This document shows, one piece after another, positions 24,094 through 32,135 of a DNA stretch of 39,297 nt (position 1 is the stretch's first letter; every line of letters starts with the position of its first letter). The translations under genes and the position numbers were made by a program. The DNA is from a virus: positions 1-39,297 of the IMG/VR virus record IMGVR_UViG_3300008469_000008; one strand, 5' to 3'. The notes beneath the pieces were generated by a model. That model worked only from the letters and a program-made list of their open reading frames with translations. It was not told the DNA's origin and ran no database searches.

Positions 24094-24122
24094 TGATAGT
24101 CTAATGTAAATAATTATACAAT
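24090..24122 (+). promoter_or_regulatory. P-type promoter P2, DUF2800-polymerase operon
   Basis: TTAATG (24090), CTAATG (24101, 11 bp on) and -10 TACAAT (24117, 16 bp after the second hexamer start). The first hexamer overlaps the helicase stop codon. The ATG of the next gene is 28 nt beyond the -10. Confidence 0.75.
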
Positions 24123-24150
24123 TCTCTTATCTAAAAACAAAGGACACCAA

Positions 24151-24516
24151 ATGAAATTAACATTTGAAATTGAAACAACAGAAGACGCTCAAAGAGCCCA
24201 AAAAGTATTATCGGCTTTTATTGGTAATGATACTGAAACAGTTGCTGAAGAGCCAAAGAAAGAAGTTGCTAAGAAAACAACTACGAGAAAGACACCAACT
24301 AAAAAAGCTGAGAAAAAAAATGAACTAGTTGAAGAACCTGAGTCAGATGAACCATCTGGTGTAGATCTTAAAACTTTAACAGGTATCGCAAAAGACGCAG
24401 TAGCTAAAACTGATCGTGCAACAGTAAAAGATGTTATCGCTGAGTATGGTGAAAAACTATCAGCAGTTGACAAAGCTGATTATGACGCTTTAGCTGCTAA
24501 GTTAAAAGAGCTGTAA
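24151..24516 (+). CDS. Two-domain small protein with Lys/Thr linker
   Basis: This 121-residue protein has a short first domain (MKLTFEIETTEDAQRAQKVL), a Lys/Thr/Pro linker (about residues 45-66) and a C-terminal helical domain (LKTLTGIAKDAVAKTDRATV followed by KDVIAEYGEKL), a layout found in small accessory proteins next to phage recombination nucleases. I do not know its function. Its stop overlaps the start of the DUF2800 gene by one base (TAATG), so the two are translated together. Confidence 0.75.
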   Translation: MKLTFEIETTEDAQRAQKVLSAFIGNDTETVAEEPKKEVAKKTTTRKTPTKKAEKKNELVEEPESDEPSGVDLKTLTGIAKDAVAKTDRATVKDVIAEYGEKLSAVDKADYDALAAKLKEL

Positions 24517-25718
24517 TGCCTGCGGCTCATGCAAAACTGAGTCCTTCTGGTTCGAGTCGTTGGCTTAAATGTCCAGGCTCGGTGAGAATGACTGCAGAGA
24601 TTAATCGTGAAAGTGGTTCAGCAGCTCAACGTGGTACAAACATACATCAAATAGGTGAAAACCTTTTAATTGGTAAATCAGTTGAAGTTGGTCAAACCGT
24701 AATTGTACCTAGTTGGGATAATCGTCCTGATACAGAGTTTGTAGCTGAAAAAGATATGGTTGAAGAAGGTCAAAATTATTTTGATTACGTTATGAAAATA
24801 GCTAATCGTGATAATGATAGTGAATTAATCGTTGAGATGAAGGTTGATCTGACGGATATTGCTCCTAACACATTTGGTCATGCCGATGCAGTGGTATTTG
24901 AAAACAATACTTTACATATTGTTGATCTTAAAACTGGAGCCGGTTTAGTATCAGCTAAAGAAAACTCACAATTGATGATTTATGCTTATGGGGCTTTTCA
25001 AGAACTTGAAATATATCATGACATTGAAAATATTAATTTACATATTGTTCAAGACAATGCCAGAACTGGTGGTGACAAATCAAATGATTGGATTCTAACC
25101 GTTGATGAACTTGTAAGTTTTATTGAAGATGAGGTTAAACCTAAAGCTATTGACGCTTTAAAAGAAGACTCTGAGTGTATACCTGGTGAGGTACAGTGTC
25201 AATGGTGTGACGCAGCCTCATTCTGTACTACTTTACATAAGCAAGCTGAAGAAACAATTGGTGATATTTTTGATGAGGTTACTGATCCAAAAGAGATTAA
25301 AGATCTTGAGCAAACTGTTAAGATTGAGGACGCAGTTGAATTCCTTAAAAATTCTAAACTGATTAGTATTTTAATTAAAGCTTATGAGGGTCGTATTTCT
25401 AGAGCACTTATGCAAGGTGGTCAAGCTCCAGGTTATAAGCTTGTAAAAGGTATTAAACATAAAAAGTGGACCGATGAAGAAGAAGCCTATCAAAAGTTAA
25501 AAGGTTGGTGCCAGATCGATGAGGTTGCTCCTCGTAAACTTGTAACTCCTAACCAGGCTGAAAAACTTCTTGGTAAAATGAGCACTCAGAAGAAAAACAA
25601 ATTCAACGGTCTATGGGTAAGACCTGAAGGTGAACTTATTTGTGTACCTGAGAGTGATAAACGTCCAGCAGAAAAACCTGTTACAGATGATTTTGATGAT
25701 CTAGACGACGAGCTTTAA
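24516..25718 (+). CDS. DUF2800 nuclease (RecB-like, Cas4-type Cys cluster)
   Basis: This 400-residue protein matches DUF2800, a PD-(D/E)XK nuclease family in phage replication operons. Landmarks are the N-terminal LSPSGSSRWLKCPGSVRMTA, GTNIHQIGENLL, GHADAVVFENNTLHIVDLKT (catalytic Asp and D-x-K) and the Cys cluster CIPGEVQCQWCDAASFC, spaced C-x6-C-x2-C-x5-C. In Cas4, AddB and other RecB-like nucleases this spacing holds an iron-sulfur cluster, so one is likely here. It would process DNA ends during replication and recombination along with the DUF2815 protein, encoded next. Confidence 0.9.
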   Translation: MPAAHAKLSPSGSSRWLKCPGSVRMTAEINRESGSAAQRGTNIHQIGENLLIGKSVEVGQTVIVPSWDNRPDTEFVAEKDMVEEGQNYFDYVMKIANRDNDSELIVEMKVDLTDIAPNTFGHADAVVFENNTLHIVDLKTGAGLVSAKENSQLMIYAYGAFQELEIYHDIENINLHIVQDNARTGGDKSNDWILTVDELVSFIEDEVKPKAIDALKEDSECIPGEVQCQWCDAASFCTTLHKQAEETIGDIFDEVTDPKEIKDLEQTVKIEDAVEFLKNSKLISILIKAYEGRISRALMQGGQAPGYKLVKGIKHKKWTDEEEAYQKLKGWCQIDEVAPRKLVTPNQAEKLLGKMSTQKKNKFNGLWVRPEGELICVPESDKRPAEKPVTDDFDDLDDEL

Positions 25719-25787
25719 AGCCCGTCAGGTCCCTGATAAAGTTCAAACCAAAAACATATAAACGTACAAAGCTATAAAGGATTTAAA

Positions 25788-26303
25788 ATGGCTGAAAAAA
25801 TAATGATAAAAAATGCAAGACTAAGTTTTCCAAGTTTGTTCTCTAAGAACTCTTTTCAAGGTAGTGAAGGTAAATATGAGGCAACTCTACTTTTTCCTAA
25901 GAGCGATACTAAAACATACAAAAAAATTATGGCTGCTATCGAAGATGTTAAAACTGAAGGTAAGCTTGGAAAAATACCCGCTTCAAAACTATGTATTAAA
26001 GATGGTGATGAAATCGAGTATGATGGTTATGAAGATATGTGGGCCGTTAAAGCTTCAAATACTAAAAGACCAACAGTCTTAGATCGTGACAAGTCACCTC
26101 TAACTGAAGATGATGATGTCCTGTATGCTGGTTGTTATGTAAATGCGATCATCAGTCCTTGGGGTCAAAACAATGATTTTGGTAAGCGTGTAAATGCTAA
26201 TATCCTTGGTGTTCAATTTGTTAAAGATGGTGAACCATTCGGCGATGCAGTAACAGCTGATGCAGATGACTTTGATGAAGTTGAAGAAGACGAAGATCTT
26301 TAA
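25788..26303 (+). CDS. DUF2815 single-strand DNA-binding protein
   Basis: This 171-residue protein fits DUF2815, which functions as the phage single-strand DNA-binding protein. The family start (IKNARLSFPSLFSKNSFQGS), the core EATLLFPKSDTKTYKKIMAA and the NANILGVQFVKDGEPFG strand are all present. The acidic tail (DADDFDEVEEDEDL) is the kind used by SSBs to bind partner proteins. It follows DUF2800, as in many phages. A hairpin (26312-26335) lies just after the gene. Confidence 0.88.
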   Translation: MAEKIMIKNARLSFPSLFSKNSFQGSEGKYEATLLFPKSDTKTYKKIMAAIEDVKTEGKLGKIPASKLCIKDGDEIEYDGYEDMWAVKASNTKRPTVLDRDKSPLTEDDDVLYAGCYVNAIISPWGQNNDFGKRVNANILGVQFVKDGEPFGDAVTADADDFDEVEEDEDL

Positions 26304-26311
26304 TTGACTAG

Positions 26312-26335
26312 ATAACCAGATTAATTTCTGGTTAT
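26312..26335 (+). terminator. Hairpin after the SSB gene
   Basis: ATAACCAGA and TCTGGTTAT form a perfect 9-bp stem with a 6-nt loop, 9 nt after the SSB stop codon. It is followed by TGTGTGAG rather than a T-run, so it may be a partial terminator that leaves SSB mRNA in excess over polymerase, or an RNA end-protecting hairpin. Confidence 0.4.
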
Positions 26336-26365
26336 TGTGTGAGTTAAAACTAAAAGGATAAAAAT

Positions 26366-26530
26366 ATGGCAAAAACACAAAAACAAATCGAAGCTATAGG
26401 TTTAATAAAAAAAGCTAAAAAACTTCTACAAAAATCTAATCGACTTGATCTGAATACTGATATAAGTATAGCTATATCTCGTTGTGATGACAGACTTAAT
26501 TATAATAAAAGGTCAAAAAATGTTCATTAG
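26366..26530 (+). CDS. Small basic protein before DNA polymerase
   Basis: A 54-codon frame starting MAKTQKQIEAIGLIKKAKKL has a perfect AAAAGGA site 7 nt upstream of the ATG, as in the neighbouring genes. It is Lys-rich and helical in the first half and overlaps the polymerase start by 11 nt, which suggests translational coupling. I do not recognise it. Confidence 0.6.
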   Translation: MAKTQKQIEAIGLIKKAKKLLQKSNRLDLNTDISIAISRCDDRLNYNKRSKNVH

Positions 26531-28343
26531 AAGAAAGCCATTAGTGGTATGTGATATTGAGTCATCTCCGAACGCTTATTTAGTAGGTTTTAAAAGTATT
26601 GAAAAAGGTACTGTTATTCAGATCGGTGTATACGGTGAAGATGAGTCACTGACAACTGCCCAGATCAAAAAGCTAAGAGGTATATTATCAAAATACACTA
26701 TCATTACATTTAATGGTACTAAGTATGATATTCCAGTTATTTTAAAATCCTTAGAAGGTATTACCTGTAATCAGATATTCAAAATGGGTAGCACTATGAT
26801 TAATAAGAACATGCCTGGATGGTTAGCTATGAAAAATTATAGTGTTGACTGGTTCCAAGGTTTAATCCATATAGATCTTACTGAACCAGCTCCAGGTGTT
26901 ATGGTATCACTTAAAATGTATGGTGCAAGACTTCACTCACAAAAGCTTCAGGATTTACCTTATGAATATGATAAATATTTAACTCCTGAAGAATATGATG
27001 TATGGGCTAAATATAATGTAAACGACCTCGATACAACTATTGATCTATATAATGAAATTGAAAAGGCTATCGAGCTGCGATACAATATGAGCGATCATTA
27101 TAAGTTGGATCTCATGTCGAAAGGCGATGCTCAAATTGCCGAAGCTGTTCTAGTTCAAGCACTTAGTGAAAAAGGTATTCGAGCTAATAAAGTATCACTA
27201 GGTAAAGATTATCATATTAAATATAAATCACCGAAAGGTACAAAGTTTGTCAGTGAAGAATTACAGGAACTTCTTATTAATATTGAAGCTGAAGAATTTG
27301 TATTAGATAAAGGTGGTAAACCTCAACTTCCAAAATGGTTATCTAAACCTTTTGTTATTGGTAATACAAAATATAAAGTTGGACTTGGTGGCTTACATTC
27401 TCAAGAAAAGAAAATGGTATCACTATCAGATGAAAACTATATTATGAGAAATGCCGATGTGGCAAGTTATTATCCTTCAATGATTATCGAATTTGGTTAT
27501 TCACCTAAACAGTTCGGTGAACACTTCTCAGAAATTTATGAAGGATTTTATTGGTCTAGAAATCATCCTGTAACAGGTTCTAAGGTTCGTGGTGATAAAG
27601 TATCAAGTGACTCGACAAAACTTACTTTAAATGGTATCTTTGGAAAGCTTGGATCCAAATGGTCAAAATTATATGCACCAGACCTAATGCTTCAGGTTAC
27701 ACTTAGTGGGCAGCTCTTATTATTAATGTTAATCGAGCAACTCGAGTTAAAAGGTTTTGAAGTTAAATCATCAAATACTGACGGTATAGAGTATCTTTGT
27801 GAAAGATCTAGACAAGCCGAAGCTGAGGCGATTATCTATGATTGGGAGCTAGATACAGGTATGGTTATGGAACATGGAGCCTATGCTGGTTTATATGCCC
27901 GTGACGTTAATAATTATGTTGCGGTATATGATAAGTATGCCAAAGCCAAAGGAGCTTATACCGAAGCTAGTATAAAGAAGAATGCTGAATATATTATTGT
28001 CTTTGAAGCTATCAAAAAATATTTATTAAATAATATACCTCTTGAGGATACTATCAATAAATGTGATGATATTCGAGAGTTTATCATTTGTAGAAATGCA
28101 GATGGTGGTGGAGTTTGGAGAGAAGAGTATCTAGGTAAGGTTGTTCGCTGGTATTACTCAACTGATGGTGATCCAATAACTTATAAGAAGAATGGGAATA
28201 AGGTGGCGAAATCTGATGGTGCAAAACCAATAATGGATTTACCTGTTAATAATGAAATACCTCGGGATTTAGATAAAGATTTTTATATCGAATTAGCTAT
28301 AAAACATCTTGGAGATTTAGGAGTTGAATATGAAGCTATCTAG
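26520..28343 (+). CDS. Family B DNA polymerase with 3'-5' exonuclease
   Basis: I start at the ATG at 26520 (607 residues) because AAAAGG lies 6 nt upstream; an earlier in-frame ATG at 26484 has no site. The exonuclease motifs are intact: Exo I VCDIESS (Asp12, Glu14), Exo II FNGTKYD and Exo III YNVNDLD. The polymerase has motif A DVASYYPSMI, motif B KLTLNGIFGKLGS and motif C SNTDGIEY, in which the usual DTD is NTD; the metal-binding second Asp is kept, so activity is expected. At 607 residues it is compact, and no terminal-protein-type domain is obvious. It would be the replicative polymerase. Confidence 0.92.
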   Translation: MFIRRKPLVVCDIESSPNAYLVGFKSIEKGTVIQIGVYGEDESLTTAQIKKLRGILSKYTIITFNGTKYDIPVILKSLEGITCNQIFKMGSTMINKNMPGWLAMKNYSVDWFQGLIHIDLTEPAPGVMVSLKMYGARLHSQKLQDLPYEYDKYLTPEEYDVWAKYNVNDLDTTIDLYNEIEKAIELRYNMSDHYKLDLMSKGDAQIAEAVLVQALSEKGIRANKVSLGKDYHIKYKSPKGTKFVSEELQELLINIEAEEFVLDKGGKPQLPKWLSKPFVIGNTKYKVGLGGLHSQEKKMVSLSDENYIMRNADVASYYPSMIIEFGYSPKQFGEHFSEIYEGFYWSRNHPVTGSKVRGDKVSSDSTKLTLNGIFGKLGSKWSKLYAPDLMLQVTLSGQLLLLMLIEQLELKGFEVKSSNTDGIEYLCERSRQAEAEAIIYDWELDTGMVMEHGAYAGLYARDVNNYVAVYDKYAKAKGAYTEASIKKNAEYIIVFEAIKKYLLNNIPLEDTINKCDDIREFIICRNADGGGVWREEYLGKVVRWYYSTDGDPITYKKNGNKVAKSDGAKPIMDLPVNNEIPRDLDKDFYIELAIKHLGDLGVEYEAI

Positions 28344-29664
28344 ATCCGATCATAGACCTTACCAGACTAAAGGTGTACAGTTTATAAAAGATCGTAAAGG
28401 TTCAGCCCTATTCTTAGATATGGGTTTAGGTAAGACTTCAACAACTCTTACGGCCATCTTGGATCTACTTAATGACTTTGAAATCATTAAGCCAATTATT
28501 GTAGCACCATTAAGGGTAGCGAACACGGTTTGGCATAATGAATCAGATGACTGGTCACATCTCGAAGAACTGGGTTTCTCGATCATTACTGGTGATGTTA
28601 AAAATAGAATAGCAGCTTTAAATCAAAAGGCCGATGTATATGTTATCAATCGAGAAAATATTCCATGGCTTGTAGATTATTATAAAAGTAAATGGCCTTT
28701 TGATTTACTAGCTATTGATGAGAGTACCTCATTCAAAAATCCTACATCGAAAAGATTTAGAGATCTTAAGAAAATACTAAAGTATGTTAAGAAGCGTATT
28801 ATCCTTACAGGTACACCAGCTCCAAATGGTTATATCGATTTATGGTCTCAGATTTATATTTTAGACGAAGGTGAAAGACTTGGTAAGAATATCACTAGGT
28901 ATCGAAATACATATTTCGATAAGGATTTTATGGGTTTCAATTATGTACTTAAACCTGGTGCAGAAGAAAGGATCCAAGAAAAGATCAAAGATATAGTTTA
29001 TCATGTACCAACTGAAGGAAATGTGGAATTGCCTGACGTAGTCTCATCTGTTATTGATACCCAACTATCACCAAAACTTTCTAAGAAATATAAAGACTTT
29101 GAAGAAGATATGATTATGCAGATCGAAGATGAAAGTGAAGTGATTACAAGTATGAGCGCCGCAGCCCTTACAAATAAGCTATTACAATTCTCATCTGGTG
29201 CAATATATGATGAAGAACAAAATGTGCATAATATACATGATTTAAAATTTGATACTCTCGATGAGATACTTGAAGAAAATCCAAATGATAATTTATTAGT
29301 TGCTTATAACTTTAAACACGAGCTCGATAGACTTAAGAAAAGATACCCCGAAGCTGTTGTATTAAGTAAGGATGGATCGGAAGTTAAAGAATGGAATGAC
29401 GGTAAGATCAAGATGATGTTAGTCCACCCAGCTTCTGCAGGTCATGGTTTAAATCTTCAACATGGTGGTTGCTTATTAGTATGGTTAGGATTTACCTGGA
29501 GTCTCGAGAATTATCAACAGCTTAACAAAAGGCTACATCGATCAGGTCAAAAGAATACTGTAAGACTCTTACACATAGCTGTTGGTGCAGTTGAATATAG
29601 GTTGATGAAATCACTCGCTAAAAAAGATGTGACCCAAAGAGATCTTCTTGAGAGTTTACTTTGA
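28330..29664 (+). CDS. SNF2-family DNA helicase/translocase
   Basis: The ATG at 28330 (444 residues) has AGGAG 6 nt upstream and overlaps the polymerase end by 14 nt. Motifs are complete: I LDMGLGKTSTT (about residues 31-41), II LAIDES, III LTGTPAPNG, V VHPASAGHGLN and VI LNKRLHRSGQK. The protein is the short phage type, without extra domains, which is regularly encoded between a polymerase and a VRR-NUC nuclease. It may remodel forks or drive branch migration. Confidence 0.9.
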   Translation: MKLSRSDHRPYQTKGVQFIKDRKGSALFLDMGLGKTSTTLTAILDLLNDFEIIKPIIVAPLRVANTVWHNESDDWSHLEELGFSIITGDVKNRIAALNQKADVYVINRENIPWLVDYYKSKWPFDLLAIDESTSFKNPTSKRFRDLKKILKYVKKRIILTGTPAPNGYIDLWSQIYILDEGERLGKNITRYRNTYFDKDFMGFNYVLKPGAEERIQEKIKDIVYHVPTEGNVELPDVVSSVIDTQLSPKLSKKYKDFEEDMIMQIEDESEVITSMSAAALTNKLLQFSSGAIYDEEQNVHNIHDLKFDTLDEILEENPNDNLLVAYNFKHELDRLKKRYPEAVVLSKDGSEVKEWNDGKIKMMLVHPASAGHGLNLQHGGCLLVWLGFTWSLENYQQLNKRLHRSGQKNTVRLLHIAVGAVEYRLMKSLAKKDVTQRDLLESLL

Positions 29665-29963
29665 AAAGATTTAAATCAGAAAAAGAAGTTCAAACACTTA
29701 TATTGAAATTCTTAAAGTCTATTGGTTGCTATACACTTAAAACAGTTGTATCCAATAGAAAGGGTGTCGTAGACATACATGGCTGTTATCAAGGTAAATA
29801 CTTCGCCATCGAAGTTAAGGCTGAAAATAAAGATTTTAGAGAGGTTACTAAACTTCAAAGATATGATCTGATGAAAGTCAATGACGCCGGCGGCTTAGGT
29901 TTCTTTGCCAATAGTTTGGAATATGTTGAATTAATTTTTGATTATTATATGATTGAGATATGA
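29661..29963 (+). CDS. VRR-NUC nuclease
   Basis: This 100-residue protein is a stand-alone VRR-NUC domain, a PD-(D/E)XK-type structure-specific endonuclease family that cuts branched DNA. Landmarks are KEVQTLILKFLKSIG at the start, the catalytic VVDIHG (Asp) with YFAIEVKA (Glu-x-Lys), and the helix after it containing TKLQRYDLMKVNDAG. The likely start is TTG at 29661, which overlaps the SNF2 stop by 4 nt; no better start exists. It probably works with the SNF2 helicase in resolving replication intermediates. Confidence 0.88.
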   Translation: MKRFKSEKEVQTLILKFLKSIGCYTLKTVVSNRKGVVDIHGCYQGKYFAIEVKAENKDFREVTKLQRYDLMKVNDAGGLGFFANSLEYVELIFDYYMIEI

Positions 29964-29965
29964 AT

Positions 29966-29998
29966 CTAATGTTAGTCTAATGTGAATTTAGTGATAAT
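29966..29998 (+). promoter_or_regulatory. P-type promoter P3, methyltransferase operon
   Basis: CTAATG (29966), CTAATG (29977, 11 bp on) and -10 GATAAT (29993, 16 bp after the second hexamer start). It begins directly after the VRR-NUC stop and is 31 nt before the ATG at 30030. Confidence 0.75.
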
Positions 29999-30029
29999 GA
30001 TCTTAACTAAACATCAAAAGGACAAAAAC

Positions 30030-30560
30030 ATGAAAAAGGTACAAGTAATCATAATCGAACAAGACGATAAGTTTATCGCTAAAGATCAAGCAGGTAATAT
30101 TTATTATACTGGTAAACGTAAAGCTGACGTAAAAAGATCAGTTACAAAAGGTTCAAGAAAAGACGAACTTGAATTGGTTAATGGCTTTGCTGTTGAAGAG
30201 AAAAAAGAAGTTGAGACTCCAAAACCTACTGGGCCTAAAAAAGAAACTCCGAAACCCGCTAAAACAGAAAAGCCTAAAAAAGCTAAGTATCATGATTATA
30301 AGAAATATGTCATCACTAATTTTACAAGTGAAGATTTACATTCTAAATCACCAAAAATTGCAGACTTCTGTAAAAAGTTTGATCTCAAACTAAATAAAAC
30401 TGGTCGTAACTTGTCATTTGAAAAGGTACTTGATCTGATGATGGTCGAAGGTATTATTGAATATCGTGAAGCACAAACAGGTAAATATAAAAAGCTATCA
30501 TTCAAATATACTGAAAGTCATTTAGCTGCTATGTCACCGAATGAAGATGAGGAGTTATAA
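30030..30560 (+). CDS. Unrecognised two-part protein with Lys/Pro linker
   Basis: I choose the ATG at 30030 (176 residues, MKKVQVIIIEQDDKFIAKDQ) because AAAAGGA precedes it; a longer frame starting at 29982 would begin inside promoter P3. There is a strand-rich first part (to about residue 57), a Lys/Pro/Glu/Thr linker (about 58-85) and a helical second part (HDYKKYVITNFTSEDLHSKS, then SFEKVLDLMMVEGIIEYREA) that could be a winged-helix domain. A DNA-binding regulator is possible but not shown. Confidence 0.65.
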   Translation: MKKVQVIIIEQDDKFIAKDQAGNIYYTGKRKADVKRSVTKGSRKDELELVNGFAVEEKKEVETPKPTGPKKETPKPAKTEKPKKAKYHDYKKYVITNFTSEDLHSKSPKIADFCKKFDLKLNKTGRNLSFEKVLDLMMVEGIIEYREAQTGKYKKLSFKYTESHLAAMSPNEDEEL

Positions 30561-30561
30561 G

Positions 30562-30696
30562 ATGAGTAAAACTTACAATAGGATCTTTGGTGAAAAGCAG
30601 ATAGTTAATGGTCATGCTTTAAGAAATAAGTTAAATCTTATTTCTTTGAGAAAAGCAGATATTGAAATTAAAAAGGAATTACAAAATGGCAAGTAA
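30562..30696 (+). CDS. Small unknown protein (44 aa)
   Basis: A 44-codon frame (MSKTYNRIFGEKQIVNGHAL...) directly follows the previous stop and has the site GAGGAG 6 nt before its ATG. It is basic and helical toward the end (NLISLRKADIEIKKELQNGK). It overlaps the next small frame by 11 nt. No family recognised. Confidence 0.5.
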   Translation: MSKTYNRIFGEKQIVNGHALRNKLNLISLRKADIEIKKELQNGK

Positions 30697-30763
30697 ATCG
30701 CAACTAAGAGCTAAAAGACTTAAACGTAAAAAGAATAAAGAAAAGGTTGACCAAGATGGATAA
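30686..30763 (+). CDS. Very small Lys/Arg-rich peptide (25 aa)
   Basis: The 25-codon frame (MASKSQLRAKRLKRKKNKEK...) has an AAAAGGA site in front and overlaps both neighbours by a few bases. Twelve of its 25 residues are Lys or Arg. It might bind nucleic acid, or merely couple translation into the methyltransferase-like gene, whose ATG at 30756 lies in its last codons. Confidence 0.4.
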   Translation: MASKSQLRAKRLKRKKNKEKVDQDG

Positions 30764-31904
30764 GAAATTTACAATTGCCGGTGTAACATCAGGTGTAGGT
30801 AGTATGCTAATTGGAGCCAAAGAACTCGGTTTTGAAGTGCTTGGAAATGTAGAGTGGAGAAACTATTACAACACGGGTACCTTTGAGAAGAACTTTAACG
30901 CCCCATACACAACTGATTATGATAACATTGGACATCTACATGGTGCTGACATTGTAATGGTACATGATGATTGTGGTGACTTCTCAGGCCTCAACCTAAC
31001 TGGACCCAAAAAGTCCGATGTTGAATGTCAAGGTAAAATACCAATGACAGTTAAAGTCGTTAAAGAAATAGATCCAAATTTCTTTGCTATGGATAATCTT
31101 CCTAAAATGGCTGAGATCTTTCCGGCCCAGTATTGGATTGATGAATTTCCTGATTATGATATTTATTTTGAGTGGGTGAGTAATTATCATTATGGTAACC
31201 CCCAGAAAAATAGAAAAAGATTTTTCATCATTGGCGCTAAGAAGAAATTTAATTTTGTATTCGTACCAGGTGAATATGACTTCAAAACTGATATGGATCT
31301 TTATAGTAAGGATTGTGATGATCTAAAAAATCATATACCTGTTAAACTTGACGATAAAATCCGTGGAGTTAGTAAGCTTGTTGACGAAGATGAAATGCCG
31401 ATTGAAACATGGCAAGATCTTTATGATTATAGTCAAAGAACTTCTAGAGCTAATCTTCCTTATATGTCACCTAAAGGTGATGTCAGACCTAAACCTGGTA
31501 CAGCTAGAAATCCTAAAACATATAGTATGGTTATAACTGGTGGTATGACAACTTTCCATCATGATACAGGATTACCTTTGACAATTAGAGAAAGAGCTAA
31601 TATCCAAGGCTTTCCGAGAGATTTTGAGTTCATACTTACACCTGGTGAACATTGGTCAGGTAAGGGTTTTCGTCAAGTTGGTAAAGCTATGCCAGTACAA
31701 TTCACAACTTACTGTACTGGATTGTTTCATTCATATCTTACCCAAGATGAATTGGATATACCTATTGTAACCGATCAAAGATTTTTAGCTCCAAATCAAC
31801 ATATTGATAAAATCAAACTTGAGTATTGTGAATTGACTTCTTATAGTACAGAAGCAGCTTGTGAGAGTTGTTGGCTAAAATCAAAATGTGATAACTATCT
31901 TTAA
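30756..31904 (+). CDS. Divergent C5-cytosine methyltransferase-like protein
   Basis: This 382-residue protein (start ATG 30756) is a homologue of DNA C5-cytosine methyltransferases, which flip a cytosine and attack C6 with a motif IV Cys. Motif I is GVTSGVGSM (residues 9-17) with Glu33 as the ribose ligand. Motif IV reads HDDCGDFS: Cys73 and Phe-Ser are kept, but the usual Pro-Cys-Gln is Asp-Cys-Gly. Motif VI is DNL (113-115) instead of ENV. Motif VIII (Q150-x2-R-x-R) and motif IX/X (RERANIQGFP, 278-287, and VGKAMPV) are good. The C-terminus adds Cys358-x10-Cys-x2-Cys-x5-Cys, a metal or iron-sulfur site not normal in this family. It is a probable cytosine-modifying enzyme with changed target or chemistry. 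Confidence 0.8.
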   Translation: MDKKFTIAGVTSGVGSMLIGAKELGFEVLGNVEWRNYYNTGTFEKNFNAPYTTDYDNIGHLHGADIVMVHDDCGDFSGLNLTGPKKSDVECQGKIPMTVKVVKEIDPNFFAMDNLPKMAEIFPAQYWIDEFPDYDIYFEWVSNYHYGNPQKNRKRFFIIGAKKKFNFVFVPGEYDFKTDMDLYSKDCDDLKNHIPVKLDDKIRGVSKLVDEDEMPIETWQDLYDYSQRTSRANLPYMSPKGDVRPKPGTARNPKTYSMVITGGMTTFHHDTGLPLTIRERANIQGFPRDFEFILTPGEHWSGKGFRQVGKAMPVQFTTYCTGLFHSYLTQDELDIPIVTDQRFLAPNQHIDKIKLEYCELTSYSTEAACESCWLKSKCDNYL

Positions 31905-31933
31905 TGTCATTCTAATTTGATTTTAGAGATAAT
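31901..31933 (+). promoter_or_regulatory. P-type promoter P4, nucleotide-modification operon
   Basis: TTAATG (31901), CTAATT (31912, 11 bp on) and -10 GATAAT (31928, 16 bp after the second hexamer start). It overlaps the stop of the methyltransferase-like gene, 29 nt before the ATG at 31963. Confidence 0.75.
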
Positions 31934-31962
31934 ATATTTACTTAAAATTAAAAGGACCTAAT

Positions 31963-32133
31963 ATGGAAAAGGTAGTTATTGTAGATGAAGAAAATGTTGA
32001 AAAGGCTCCGGTCGAAGAGGTTGTACTTACAGAGGCTCAGGCCCGTAAAAGATTGAAAGCTAAAAGTAAAAAGCAGCTGATTGAATTGGTACTCGAATCC
32101 TGGATGGTTATCGATGAGTTGAAAAAAGACTGA
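31963..32133 (+). CDS. Small acidic/helical protein (56 aa)
   Basis: A 56-codon frame (MEKVVIVDEENVEKAPVEEV...) with AAAAGGA 7 nt before its ATG, first gene after P4. The second half (EAQARKRLKAKSKKQLIELV) looks like a charged helix. Unknown function. Confidence 0.6.
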   Translation: MEKVVIVDEENVEKAPVEEVVLTEAQARKRLKAKSKKQLIELVLESWMVIDELKKD

Positions 32134-32135
32134 TA

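Noticed and set aside
24189-24473. 94-codon minus-strand frame rich in Ser/Ala/Val
   Set aside because: It is antisense to the Lys/Thr-linker protein at 24151; the odd composition is the complement of Lys/Glu-rich codons.
25703-25722. GACGAGCTTTAAAGCCCGTC palindrome at the end of the DUF2800 gene as a terminator
   Set aside because: The stem has a mismatch, no T-run follows, and the coding sequence accounts for most of it; the SSB gene downstream has no promoter of its own that I can see.
27757-27795. Family B polymerase motif C Asn-Thr-Asp as a sign of an inactive enzyme
   Set aside because: The metal-binding second Asp is present and all other exonuclease and polymerase motifs are intact, so inactivation is unlikely.
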